43,102 nt of DNA from Actinomycetes bacterium (GTDB lineage: Bacteria; Actinomycetota; Actinomycetes; JACCUZ01): positions 1 to 43,102 of the forward strand of contig DATHAP010000081.1 in assembly GCA_035489715.1 (NCBI GenBank). The letters run 5' to 3'. The notes beneath the pieces are model-generated. The model saw nothing but the letters and a program-made list of their open reading frames with translations, was not told the DNA's origin and did not search any database. Made by a program: the position numbers and the translations under genes. Shown one piece after another: positions 34,538 through 42,010 of the stretch (within the stretch, counting starts at the first letter, position 1; each line of letters starts with the position of its first letter).

Positions 34538-37099
34538 TCAGGCGGCGGCGTCGCGATCCTGGGCCCGCAGCGCCCGGGCGACGCCGTCGCGCGACTCGAT
34601 CACCAGCCGGCGCAGCGCCGGCACCGCGTCCTCGTGGGCGGCCAGCCACGCGTCGGCCGCGTCCACCGTCGACTGCTCGGCCAGCAGGGTGGGGAACAGC
34701 CCGATGACGATGCTCTGCGCGGTCTCGTTGGTCCGGGTGGCCCACACCTCGGTCAGCGACGAGAAGTAGGGGTTGACGAACGAGCGCAGCAGCTCGAGCT
34801 GCCCGACCTGCTGGAAGCCGCCGATCACGGCGGTCTGGATCGCGTTCGGCAGCTCGTCGTCGTCCATCACCGAGGCCCACGCCTCGGCCTTGGCGTCGCC
34901 GCTCGGCCGGGCCGCGAGCGCGGCGGCCGCCTGCCGTCGCCCGGTCGCAGTGTCGTCGCGGTCCAGCTCGCGGTCGACCTCGTCGTCGTCGGCGAGCCCG
35001 GCCGCGACCAGGTGGTGCAGCAGGTGCCAGCGCAGATCGGTGTCGACGGTCAGCCCCTCGAGGGTCGCCTCCCCGTCGAGGTAGCGACGCACCGTCGCGA
35101 GGTGCTCCTCGCCGACGGCCGCCGACGCGTAGGCCCTCAGGAACTGGAGCTGGTTGTCGCTGCCGGGTGCCGCCTCGGCGAGCAGCTGGGCGAGACCGTC
35201 GGCCAGCCGCCGCCGGTGCTGCTCACGCCGGTCCGGCGCCGAGTAGAGGACCACAGCCGTCTCGGCCTGCCGCAGCACGGTGCGGGTCACCGAGCTGTCG
35301 GTCTCGCGGCCGATGCCGCCGAGCACCAGGGTCAGGTAGTCCGACGTCGACATCTCGCCGTCGCGGGTCATGTCCCAGGCGGCCGACCAGCACAGCGACC
35401 GGGACAGGGTGTCCTCGAACTCGCCGAGCGCGTCGGTCAGCGTGTGCAGCGACCGCTCGTCGAGCCGGATCTTGGCGTAGGTCAGGTCGTCGTCGTTGAC
35501 CAGCACCAGGTCCGGCTGGGTCACGCCGACCAGCTCCGGCACCTCGGTCCGGGCGCCGGTGACGTCGAGCTCGACCCGGTGTTGCCGGACGAGGCCCCGA
35601 TCGGAGCGGGAGTAGAGCCCGACCGCCAGCCGGTGCGAGCGCAGCGTCGGCCAGCCGTCCGGCGCGCTCTGCTCCACCGCGAACGAGATGAAGCGCCCGT
35701 GGCCGTCGACCTCGAACGAGGGCCGCAGCGTGTTGACGCCGGCGGTCTCGAGCCACTCCGCCGACCACGCCTTGAGGTCACGGCCGGACGTCTCCTCCAG
35801 CTTGCCGAGGAGGTCGGCGAGGGTGGTGTTGCCCCAGGCGTACGCCCGGAAGTACTCGCGGATCCCGGCCAGGAACTCGTCGCGGCCGACCCACGCCGCG
35901 AGCAGCTTGAGCACCGACGCGCCCTTGGCGTAGGTGATGCCGTCGAAGTTGACCTCGACGTCCTCGAGGTCGTGGATCTCGGCCGCGATCGGGTGGGTCG
36001 AGGGCAGCTGGTCCTGCCGGTAGGCCCACGTCTTGTCCGTGTTGGCGAACGTCGTCCACGCCGACGTCCAGCGGGTCGCCTCGGCCGCGGCCAGGGTGCT
36101 GGCCCACTCGGCGAACGACTCGTTGAGCCACAGGTCGTCCCACCACGTCATCGTCACGAGGTCGCCGAACCACATGTGCGCCATCTCGTGCAGGATCGTC
36201 ACGGCCCGGCGCTCGTAGGACACCTCGGGCACCCGGGACCGGAACACGTAGTCCTCGTGGTGCGTCACGCAGCCGGCGTTCTCCATCGCCCCGGAGTTGA
36301 ACTCCGGCACGAACAGCTGGTCGTACTTCTCGAACGGGTAGGGCATCCCGAACTCGCGCTCGAAGAACTCGAAGCCCTGCCGGGTCTCCTCGAGGATCAC
36401 GTCGGCGTCGAGGTGGGCGGCGAGAGAGGCCCGGCAGTACAGCGCCAGGGGGATGACCCGGTCGCCGTCGCGGTACTCGGAGTCGACCCGGTGGTAGGGC
36501 CCGGCGACCAGGGCCGTGATGTAGGAGGAGATGCGCGGGGTGGCGGCGAAGCGCCAGGTCGCGTTGCCGAAGCCGGCCGGCTCGGGCGCGGGGGTCGGTT
36601 GGTTGGAGACCACCTGCCAGTCGTCCGGTGCGGTGACGGTGAACGCGAACGTCGCCTTGAGGTCCGGCTGCTCGAACACGGTGAACATCCGCCGCGAGTC
36701 CGCGACCTCGAACTGCGTGTAGAGGTAGACGGACTTGTCGACCGGGTCGACGAACCGGTGCAGCCCCTCGCCGGTGTGCATGTAGCGGCAGGTCGCCCGC
36801 ACCCGCAGCGTGTTGTCGTCGGCCAGGCCGTCGAGGCGGATCCGGGTGCCGTCGAACACGTCGGCCGGGTCCAGCGCAGTCCCGTTGAGCTCCAGCTCGG
36901 CGATCTCGTCGGCGACCAGGTCCACGTAGGTCGAGGCCCCGGGCTCGGTGCAGCGGAACCGGGCGACGGTCGCGGAGCGGAACGTCACGTCACCGACCGT
37001 CAGGTCGAGCTCGACGTCGTACGACGTCACCTCGATCAGCCGGGCCCGGGCCTGGGCATCCTCGCGCGTGATGTTCATGCGGGTTGTCGCGCTGGGCAC
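34538..37099 (-). CDS. pepN: Aminopeptidase N (M1 family)
   Basis: An 853-residue zinc aminopeptidase. SGAMENAG (about 268-275) binds the peptide amino end. HEMAH (about 304-308) and the Glu in NESFAEW 19 residues later hold zinc. The C-terminal half is the helical ERAP1-like domain. It trims N-terminal residues from peptides in the cytosol. GTG at 37099 is chosen over ATG at 37078 because GAGGAGAG lies about 9 nt before it. Position matches M. tuberculosis Rv2467. It is divergent from the DsbA-like gene, with 106 bp between, and ends against the 86-nt palindrome. Confidence 0.95.
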   Translation of the reverse strand: MPSATTRMNITREDAQARARLIEVTSYDVELDLTVGDVTFRSATVARFRCTEPGASTYVDLVADEIAELELNGTALDPADVFDGTRIRLDGLADDNTLRVRATCRYMHTGEGLHRFVDPVDKSVYLYTQFEVADSRRMFTVFEQPDLKATFAFTVTAPDDWQVVSNQPTPAPEPAGFGNATWRFAATPRISSYITALVAGPYHRVDSEYRDGDRVIPLALYCRASLAAHLDADVILEETRQGFEFFEREFGMPYPFEKYDQLFVPEFNSGAMENAGCVTHHEDYVFRSRVPEVSYERRAVTILHEMAHMWFGDLVTMTWWDDLWLNESFAEWASTLAAAEATRWTSAWTTFANTDKTWAYRQDQLPSTHPIAAEIHDLEDVEVNFDGITYAKGASVLKLLAAWVGRDEFLAGIREYFRAYAWGNTTLADLLGKLEETSGRDLKAWSAEWLETAGVNTLRPSFEVDGHGRFISFAVEQSAPDGWPTLRSHRLAVGLYSRSDRGLVRQHRVELDVTGARTEVPELVGVTQPDLVLVNDDDLTYAKIRLDERSLHTLTDALGEFEDTLSRSLCWSAAWDMTRDGEMSTSDYLTLVLGGIGRETDSSVTRTVLRQAETAVVLYSAPDRREQHRRRLADGLAQLLAEAAPGSDNQLQFLRAYASAAVGEEHLATVRRYLDGEATLEGLTVDTDLRWHLLHHLVAAGLADDDEVDRELDRDDTATGRRQAAAALAARPSGDAKAEAWASVMDDDELPNAIQTAVIGGFQQVGQLELLRSFVNPYFSSLTEVWATRTNETAQSIVIGLFPTLLAEQSTVDAADAWLAAHEDAVPALRRLVIESRDGVARALRAQDRDAAA

Positions 37100-37205
37100 G
37101 AAGGATCTCTCCTCGGTCGGGCAGAAGGACAGGAAATCCTCGCACGGACGCCCGCGCCGGACCCAACGGGAATGTCGAACTGTGATGTCCGAGTTGTGAC
37201 AGGTC

Positions 37206-37880
37206 GTGAGCCTTTCCGACCAGTCCTCCCCCTTTTCGGGCGCCGCCGACGTCCCCGGTCCGGGCCGCGCCGAGACCGGCCGGGCGGTCGCGGACTTCTG
37301 GTTCGACCCGGTGTGCCCGTGGGCCTGGATCGCGTCGCGCTGGATGCTCGAGGTCGAGCGGGTGCGCGACGTCGAGGTGCGCTGGCACGTGATGTCGCTG
37401 GCCGTCCTCAACGAGGGCCGTGACCTGCCGGAGAAGTACCGGCAGGTCATGGCGGAGGCCTGGGGGCCGGTCCGGGTCGTGACGGCGGCCGTGGCCGAGC
37501 ACGGCGACGGGGTGGCGCTGCCGCTCTACACCGCCCTGGGGAGCCGGTTCCACCTTCAGGGCCGGCCCAGGGACCGGGCGACGGTCCTGGAGGCGCTGCG
37601 CGAGGCGGGCCTGCCGGCGCGGCTGGCCGACGCGATGGACGACCCGGCCTGGGACCCGGCGCTGAAGGAGTCGCACCACGCCGGCATGGACCCGGTCGGC
37701 CACGAGGTGGGGACTCCGGTGATCCACGTCGAGGGCACGGCGATCTTCGGCCCGGTGGTGACACCGGCCCCGCGCGGCGAGGCGGCTGGCCGGCTGTGGG
37801 ACGGGGTCCGCCTGGTGGCCGGGACCGACGGCTTCTTCGAGCTGAAGCGGTCCCGAACCCGGGACCCGGTCTTCGACTGA
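37206..37880 (+). CDS. DsbA-family protein related to mycoredoxin-dependent reductase
   Basis: A 224-residue thioredoxin-fold protein matching M. tuberculosis Rv2466c across its length (ADFWFDPVCPWAW, HVMSLAVLNEGRDLP, AWGPVRVV, SHHAGMDPVG, VGTPVIHVEG, FFELKRSRTRDP). The active site is CPWA (Cys37, Ala40), whereas Rv2466c has CPWC, so the resolving cysteine is absent and a monothiol mechanism with mycothiol/mycoredoxin is expected. VGTPVIHV carries the cis-Pro. A 20-residue N-terminal extension rich in Ser and Gly precedes the domain. GTG at 37206 is used. Cytosolic; a role in oxidative stress is inferred from the family. Confidence 0.9.
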   Translation: MSLSDQSSPFSGAADVPGPGRAETGRAVADFWFDPVCPWAWIASRWMLEVERVRDVEVRWHVMSLAVLNEGRDLPEKYRQVMAEAWGPVRVVTAAVAEHGDGVALPLYTALGSRFHLQGRPRDRATVLEALREAGLPARLADAMDDPAWDPALKESHHAGMDPVGHEVGTPVIHVEGTAIFGPVVTPAPRGEAAGRLWDGVRLVAGTDGFFELKRSRTRDPVFD

Positions 37881-37922
37881 GCCCAGCCCGCGCCCCGGGA
37901 TGGACCGATCGGGCCCATCCGG

Positions 37923-38243
37923 GTGACGCGGGCGCCCCGGCGGCGCATGCTGGACCCCGAGGTGGTGGGGAACGTGATGATCAATGCGCGGCCGGGCTAC
38001 TGGGACATGGACCGGTGCTCGTGGGTGGGTGTCGAGCCGACGTACGTCGTGCCGCCCCTGCGCCACGCCGAGCACCCGCACGACCGGGTCGCCGGCCGGC
38101 CGGGGCCGGCCGTCCCCGCGCCGCGGCACCGCCGGGAGCAGCCGCCCGGGCTCGAGGCCAGCGAGACGACCGAGACTACCGAGACCATCGAGTCCATCGA
38201 GTCGATCGAGTCCATCGAGACCGTTGCGAACGAGCAGGTCTAG
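37923..38243 (+). CDS. Small protein with acidic C-terminal repeats, unknown function
   Basis: A 106-residue frame that I do not recognise. The middle (ARPGYWDMDRCSWVGVEPTY) looks like a real protein segment with aromatic residues. The C-terminal part is TETTETIESIESIESIE, built from 9-bp DNA repeats. GTG at 37923 overlaps an inverted repeat that may end the DsbA transcript; ATG at 37947 or 37977 are alternative starts. Its TAG stop overlaps the stop of the convergent DUF429 gene. Coding status is probable but not certain. Confidence 0.5.
   Translation: MTRAPRRRMLDPEVVGNVMINARPGYWDMDRCSWVGVEPTYVVPPLRHAEHPHDRVAGRPGPAVPAPRHRREQPPGLEASETTETTETIESIESIESIETVANEQV
38163..38222. repeat. 9-bp tandem repeats, GAG(A/T)C(C/G)ATC type
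   Basis: Six successive units from 38163 (GAGACGACC, GAGACTACC, GAGACCATC, GAGTCCATC, GAGTCGATC, GAGTCCATC) plus part of a seventh. They encode the Glu-Thr/Ser-Ile tail of the small protein at 37923. The gradient of changes suggests growth by slippage from the 3' side. Confidence 0.85.
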
Positions 38244-38893
38244 GTCACGATCCGCATCGGGCGTCCCCGGGCGTCCCGTGGCGGCGGCCCGACGGGGAGC
38301 ACCTGCGCGACCCCGTCCAGCCAGCGCCGTCCCGACCACGCCGCGGCCAGCGCGTCCGGGGCGTCGTCCCCGGGCGGCACGGACGCGAGGTCCAGCCCCG
38401 GCAGCCAGGAGCGCAGCGCGGCGAGCCGGTCGGCGCGGCCGGCCGCCGTCTTCTTCCGGTCGAGCACCCGGCCGGCGAGAGCGGCGAAGGACAGCTCCGG
38501 GTGCACCTCCACCAGCCGGGGGTCGTCAGCGGCGTCGTCGACCTCGCGCATCCGGTCGACGATGTGCCAGGTCTGGATCGACAGACCGGCACCGTCGGCC
38601 AGCTCGCGGTGGCGGGAGCTGGCCGCGGGGTGGTCGGGGTGGTCGAGCACGTCGCGGGGCGGGGCGAGGAAGACCCGCGGGTGCGCCGCTCCGAGGAGCC
38701 GCTTCGCCTGCAGGTCGCAGGCGCGCCGGCCCGTGTGCGGCAGGCCGATCGGCATGTCGATCGCCACCACCTCGGCGTCGACCGCCAGCGCCGCCCGGAC
38801 GTCGGGCAGCGCCAGCCACCGCACGTCCTGACCCCGCACCAGCGCGCCGACCCAGCCCCCGCGAGCCCCGTCGACCCCGAGCACCCCGCTCAC
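38240..38893 (-). CDS. DUF429 family protein
   Basis: A 217-residue protein of the DUF429 type, an RNase H-like fold. Acidic residues likely to be in the active pocket appear in LGVDGARGGWVGAL (Asp8), AIDMPIGLP (Asp46) and VEVHPELSF (Glu about 128 and 132). PPGDDAPDALAAAW supplies further aspartates near the end. The family has predicted nuclease-like function without a known substrate. GTG at 38893 is 26 bp from the divergent rpiB ATG, so the two may share a promoter region. Its stop codon overlaps the stop of the convergent small gene. Confidence 0.85.
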   Translation of the reverse strand: MSGVLGVDGARGGWVGALVRGQDVRWLALPDVRAALAVDAEVVAIDMPIGLPHTGRRACDLQAKRLLGAAHPRVFLAPPRDVLDHPDHPAASSRHRELADGAGLSIQTWHIVDRMREVDDAADDPRLVEVHPELSFAALAGRVLDRKKTAAGRADRLAALRSWLPGLDLASVPPGDDAPDALAAAWSGRRWLDGVAQVLPVGPPPRDARGRPMRIVT

Positions 38894-38906
38894 GTTCGGT
38901 CCCTGC

Positions 38907-38912
38907 CAGACT
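38907..38912 (+). promoter_or_regulatory. Putative -10 box for leaderless rpiB
   Basis: CAGACT (keeping the essential A and final T of the -10) with a 7-nt spacer to ATG at 38920. No ribosome site precedes rpiB, consistent with leaderless translation. Confidence 0.4.
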
Positions 38913-38919
38913 GCCGCGC

Positions 38920-39405
38920 ATGCGCGTGCACCTCGGGTCCGACCACGCCGGCTACGAGTTCAAGTCCCATCTCGCGGGGTGGCTGCGCGAGGAGCGTTAC
39001 GAGGTCGTCGACCACGGCCCGGTCGACTACGACCCGGTCGACGACTACCCACCCTTCGTCCTGCGCGCGGCCGCCGCGGTGGTCAACGACCCGGGCAGCC
39101 TGGGCGTCGTGATCGGCGGCTCGGGCAACGGTGAGGCGATCGCGGCGAACAAGGTGCCCGGGGTGCGGGCCGCGCTGGCGTGGAACGACGACACCGCGGG
39201 CCTGGGCCGGGAGCACAACGACGCCAATGTCGTCAGCGTGGGCGCCCGCATGCACACCCTGGACGAGGCGACCCGGCTGGTCGAGCGGTTCCTCACGACG
39301 CCGTTCAGCGGGGACGAGCGGCACTCCCGGCGGATCGCGATGATCGCCGACTACGAGACCGGCCACGAGCTCCCCGAGCTGCCCGGCCCGCCGACCGGCC
39401 CGTGA
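38920..39405 (+). CDS. rpiB: Ribose-5-phosphate isomerase B
   Basis: A 161-residue RpiB interconverting ribose 5-phosphate and ribulose 5-phosphate. MRVHLGSDHAGYEFKSHL begins the fold with the phosphate-binding Asp-His. GVVIGGSGNGEAIAANKVPG carries Glu72, which replaces the catalytic cysteine of E. coli RpiB as in M. tuberculosis. REHNDANVVSVGARMHT is the subunit interface with active-site His and Asn. The C-terminal tail (YETGHELPELPGPP) is like the mycobacterial form. ATG at 38920 fits the conserved start. It takes the position of Rv2465c. Confidence 0.95.
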   Translation: MRVHLGSDHAGYEFKSHLAGWLREERYEVVDHGPVDYDPVDDYPPFVLRAAAAVVNDPGSLGVVIGGSGNGEAIAANKVPGVRAALAWNDDTAGLGREHNDANVVSVGARMHTLDEATRLVERFLTTPFSGDERHSRRIAMIADYETGHELPELPGPPTGP

Positions 39406-39413
39406 CCGCCGGA

Positions 39414-40652
39414 TCAGAAGACCCAGCTGGTCCACGGCGCCGGGTGGTGGGCGAGAGCCGCTGACGCTGCCGTCACCGAGCCCGGCCTCCGCTCCGCCAC
39501 CAGGCCTGCATCGGCGAGCTGCGCTACGGGCGTGCCGCCCAGGTAGGCCGCCCCGAGCTCGCGCACGTCCATCGACAGGTCCGGTGCGTCGTCGGCCGGC
39601 GCGCACGCCGCGTCCCCGCCCGCGGTGGCGCGCAGCCGCCACGTGCCGGCGTTCCACGGGCACAGGTCGTCGCGCACCTCGATCACCAGGTCGACGTCGG
39701 TCGCATAGGTGCGTCCGGTGAGCGCGCGCGGCAGGTCGACCAGGCGTACGTAGAGGCAGTCGGTCAGGGACGGCTTGGCGCTGCGGGGGTCGCTCAGCCA
39801 GTGCAGCACCGGGTCGTCGACGGCGACCCGCACCGTGGCATGGCCCATCAGGTCGAGGTCGAACAGGTAGCGGTAGAGCGCGGCGAGCGCCGCGGGGTCC
39901 GCCGCCATGGCCTCCTGCACCGTGACGTCGCCCTTGCCGAAGCGCTCGTCCCAGTGCTGCTCGGTCCGGTAGAGCGCGAAGCCGCGTACCCCGTCGCCGT
40001 CCTCGGCCACCACGGCCCGCTTGGGTGACGCCGCGCCGCGCATCGAGGCCAGGTCGCGCACCGTGCGCTGCCACCAGGGCTCCTCCCGCAGCACGACGCC
40101 CGGCCGGGCGGCGGCCACCGCGTCGTAGACCGGCACGAAGGCCTTCCAGTCGGCGGCGTCGACCAGCCGCAGCCGCAGTCCCGGGTCGTCGGGCGCGCCG
40201 GCCTGCAGCGCGGTCGCGCTGCGGGGCACGTCGAGGCTGTAGGCCCGGGTGGCCAGGCCGTAGCCGAACCTCCCGTAGATCGCCGGCTCGGACGCCCAGA
40301 GGATGGCCAGCGGCTCGTCGCCCTGGTCGTGGACCGCGTGCAGCTGGTGGGTCATGAGCGCCCGCAGCACCCCCCGGCGACGGTGCGTGGGCAGCACGCC
40401 GACCCAGCTCACCCCGGCGGCAGGGACGGCGGCCCCGCCCGGGACGGTGAGCTCGAAGGAGTACGCCGTCGCGATCCCCGCGAGCACCCCGCCGTCATAG
40501 GCGCCGATCCCTCGGCCGCCCTTGTGCAGCTCGCGCTCCTGCGCCTCCATGTCCTCGGGCACGCCGACGCCGAACGCGTGGGCGTCGACGTCGCGGAACG
40601 CCTCCCAGTCCTCGTCGGGGACGGGCCGGACGGTCCACGGCTGGGCGCTCAT
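39414..40652 (-). CDS. GNAT acetyltransferase of the Eis type
   Basis: A 412-residue Eis-like protein: two GNAT-fold regions plus a C-terminal sterol-carrier-like domain. The acetyl-CoA segment is VSWVGVLPTHRRRGVLRALM (about 82-101). SEPAIYGRFGYGLAT carries the tyrosine corresponding to the general acid of mycobacterial Eis. The protein ends WTSWVF, keeping the C-terminal Phe whose carboxylate serves as base. Eis acetylates amines, including aminoglycosides at several positions and Lys on proteins; the native substrate here is unknown. ATG at 40652 is used. It is convergent with rpiB with only 8 bp between. Confidence 0.9.
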   Translation of the reverse strand: MSAQPWTVRPVPDEDWEAFRDVDAHAFGVGVPEDMEAQERELHKGGRGIGAYDGGVLAGIATAYSFELTVPGGAAVPAAGVSWVGVLPTHRRRGVLRALMTHQLHAVHDQGDEPLAILWASEPAIYGRFGYGLATRAYSLDVPRSATALQAGAPDDPGLRLRLVDAADWKAFVPVYDAVAAARPGVVLREEPWWQRTVRDLASMRGAASPKRAVVAEDGDGVRGFALYRTEQHWDERFGKGDVTVQEAMAADPAALAALYRYLFDLDLMGHATVRVAVDDPVLHWLSDPRSAKPSLTDCLYVRLVDLPRALTGRTYATDVDLVIEVRDDLCPWNAGTWRLRATAGGDAACAPADDAPDLSMDVRELGAAYLGGTPVAQLADAGLVAERRPGSVTAASAALAHHPAPWTSWVF

Positions 40653-40752
40653 GACCAGGTGCCTACCAGAGGCTGAGGGCCGGGACCAACGCCATTACGC
40701 CGCCCGGGTGGCCCAATCCGGCGACCCGGCGTCCCCGGCCTGTCACGGTCGG

Positions 40753-40758
40753 TACGGT
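40753..40758 (+). promoter_or_regulatory. -10 box for the leaderless PP2C gene
   Basis: TACGGT with a 7-nt spacer to ATG at 40766, matching the actinobacterial leaderless arrangement. No ribosome site is present and no -35 is obvious. Confidence 0.55.
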
Positions 40759-40765
40759 TCTCCCC

Positions 40766-41869
40766 ATGTCCGCCGCCACCTCGCGTCGTCGGCGCGCCCG
40801 GCGGTCCGCCCTCTGGTGGCGCGCCAGGACGTACGTCAAGCGGCACCTGCTGTACTCCGACGGCTTCACGCTCCTTGTCCTCAGTCTCTGCGCCGGCGCC
40901 CTCGGCGTGCTGTTCACCCGCGACCGCGGGCTCTTCCCGCTCTCGATGCTGGCGCTGGTGGTGCTGGCCGGCGGGTTCCTGCTCAGCGTGCGCAGCCTGC
41001 TGCTGCTCGACGTCGTGGTCGCCGCCGTCGTGGTCTTCGACCTGGTGCGCGTCGACGACGTCGCGAAGGGCGCCATCATCGTCGTGGCCGGGACCGCGGC
41101 GATGGTCCACCTTCTGGCGCGCAGCCGCGGGCGGCTGGGCGTGCAGGGGACACGAGGCGACTCGATGCTGGTCGACCTGCGCGACCGGCTGACCGCGCAG
41201 GGGGAGATGCCCGCGCTGCCGGACGGCTGGTCGGCCGAGATCGTCCTGCGCTCCGCGGGCGGCGCGTCGTTCTCCGGCGACTTCCTGGTCGCGACCCGCT
41301 CCGACGACGGCACGCACGTCGAGGTCGCACTCGTCGACGTCTCGGGCAAGGGCGTCGACGCGGGCACCCGCGCGCTGCTGCTGTCCGGCGCGTTCGGCGG
41401 CCTGCTCGGGTCGGTGCCGCACGAGGAGTTCCTGCCGGCGACCAACCGCTACCTGATCCGGCAGCACTGGGAGGAGGGCTTCGCGACCGTCGCCCACGTC
41501 GTCATCGACCTGGCCACGGGAGAGTACGTCGTGTCGGTCGCCGGCCACCCGCCCGCCGTCCACTTCACGTCGGGCTCGGGTCGCTGGCGGGTCAGCGAGG
41601 CCAGCGAGGGGCCGCTGCTGGGCATCTTCCCGGACGCCAAGTTCGTGTCCGAGCGCGGCCGGCTGGAGCGCGGGGACGCGCTGCTGATGTTCACCGACGG
41701 CCTGATCGAGAAGCCCGGCCAGGACATCGCGGTCGGCATCGACAAGCTGCTGGGTGAGGCGGAGCGGCTGGTCACCCGCGGCTTCCGGCACGGTGCCCGC
41801 AAGCTGATCGACCGGGTCGCCGCGGCGCACAACGACGACCGGGCGGTCGTCCTGATCTGGCGGGACTAG
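40766..41869 (+). CDS. Membrane PP2C/SpoIIE-type protein phosphatase
   Basis: A 367-residue protein. A basic N-terminus is followed by about four helices (LLVLSLCAGALGVLF, LSMLALVVLAGGFLLSV, LLLLDVVVAAVVVFDLV, IIVVAGTAAMVHLLA, residues 36-118). A cytoplasmic SpoIIE-type PP2C domain lies at about 150-365. Metal-binding acids are in SFSGDFLVA, VDVSGKGVDAG, LMFTDGLIE and HNDDRAVVLIWRD. It dephosphorylates Ser/Thr, typically on anti-anti-sigma (STAS) proteins. No STAS or anti-sigma kinase gene is adjacent within the window. A GAF-domain protein gene follows 141 bp later on the same strand and may act in the same signalling path. Confidence 0.9.
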   Translation: MSAATSRRRRARRSALWWRARTYVKRHLLYSDGFTLLVLSLCAGALGVLFTRDRGLFPLSMLALVVLAGGFLLSVRSLLLLDVVVAAVVVFDLVRVDDVAKGAIIVVAGTAAMVHLLARSRGRLGVQGTRGDSMLVDLRDRLTAQGEMPALPDGWSAEIVLRSAGGASFSGDFLVATRSDDGTHVEVALVDVSGKGVDAGTRALLLSGAFGGLLGSVPHEEFLPATNRYLIRQHWEEGFATVAHVVIDLATGEYVVSVAGHPPAVHFTSGSGRWRVSEASEGPLLGIFPDAKFVSERGRLERGDALLMFTDGLIEKPGQDIAVGIDKLLGEAERLVTRGFRHGARKLIDRVAAAHNDDRAVVLIWRD

Positions 41870-41910
41870 GCCGGGCCCGGGGCGCCGGAGCGTTGCCCGC
41901 ACCGGCGGGT

Positions 41911-41924
41911 GGGAGCACACTCCC
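41911..41924 (+). terminator. Small hairpin after the PP2C gene
   Basis: GGGAG-CACA-CTCCC, a perfect 5-bp stem 41 bp after the stop. A second CCCGC/GCGGG stem lies just before it and TGCCC/GGGCA just after. They might end the transcript, but no T-tract is present. Confidence 0.35.
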
Positions 41925-42010
41925 TGGTGGGGGGTGCCCTCTCACGGGGCAGCTCTCGGGCCCATGGCCCGACGCGGGCCCGCAGCGCCCTGTGCGGCGA
42001 GGGGGTCCGC

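Noticed and set aside
34517-37423. Long plus-strand reading frame of 968 codons opposite pepN
   Set aside because: It is the mirror of pepN. Composition is typical of antisense frames in high-GC coding DNA (runs of Arg, Gly, Val, His) and it has no domain.
38163-38222. Tandem repeats considered as a CRISPR array
   Set aside because: Units are 9 bp with no spacers and lie within a reading frame.
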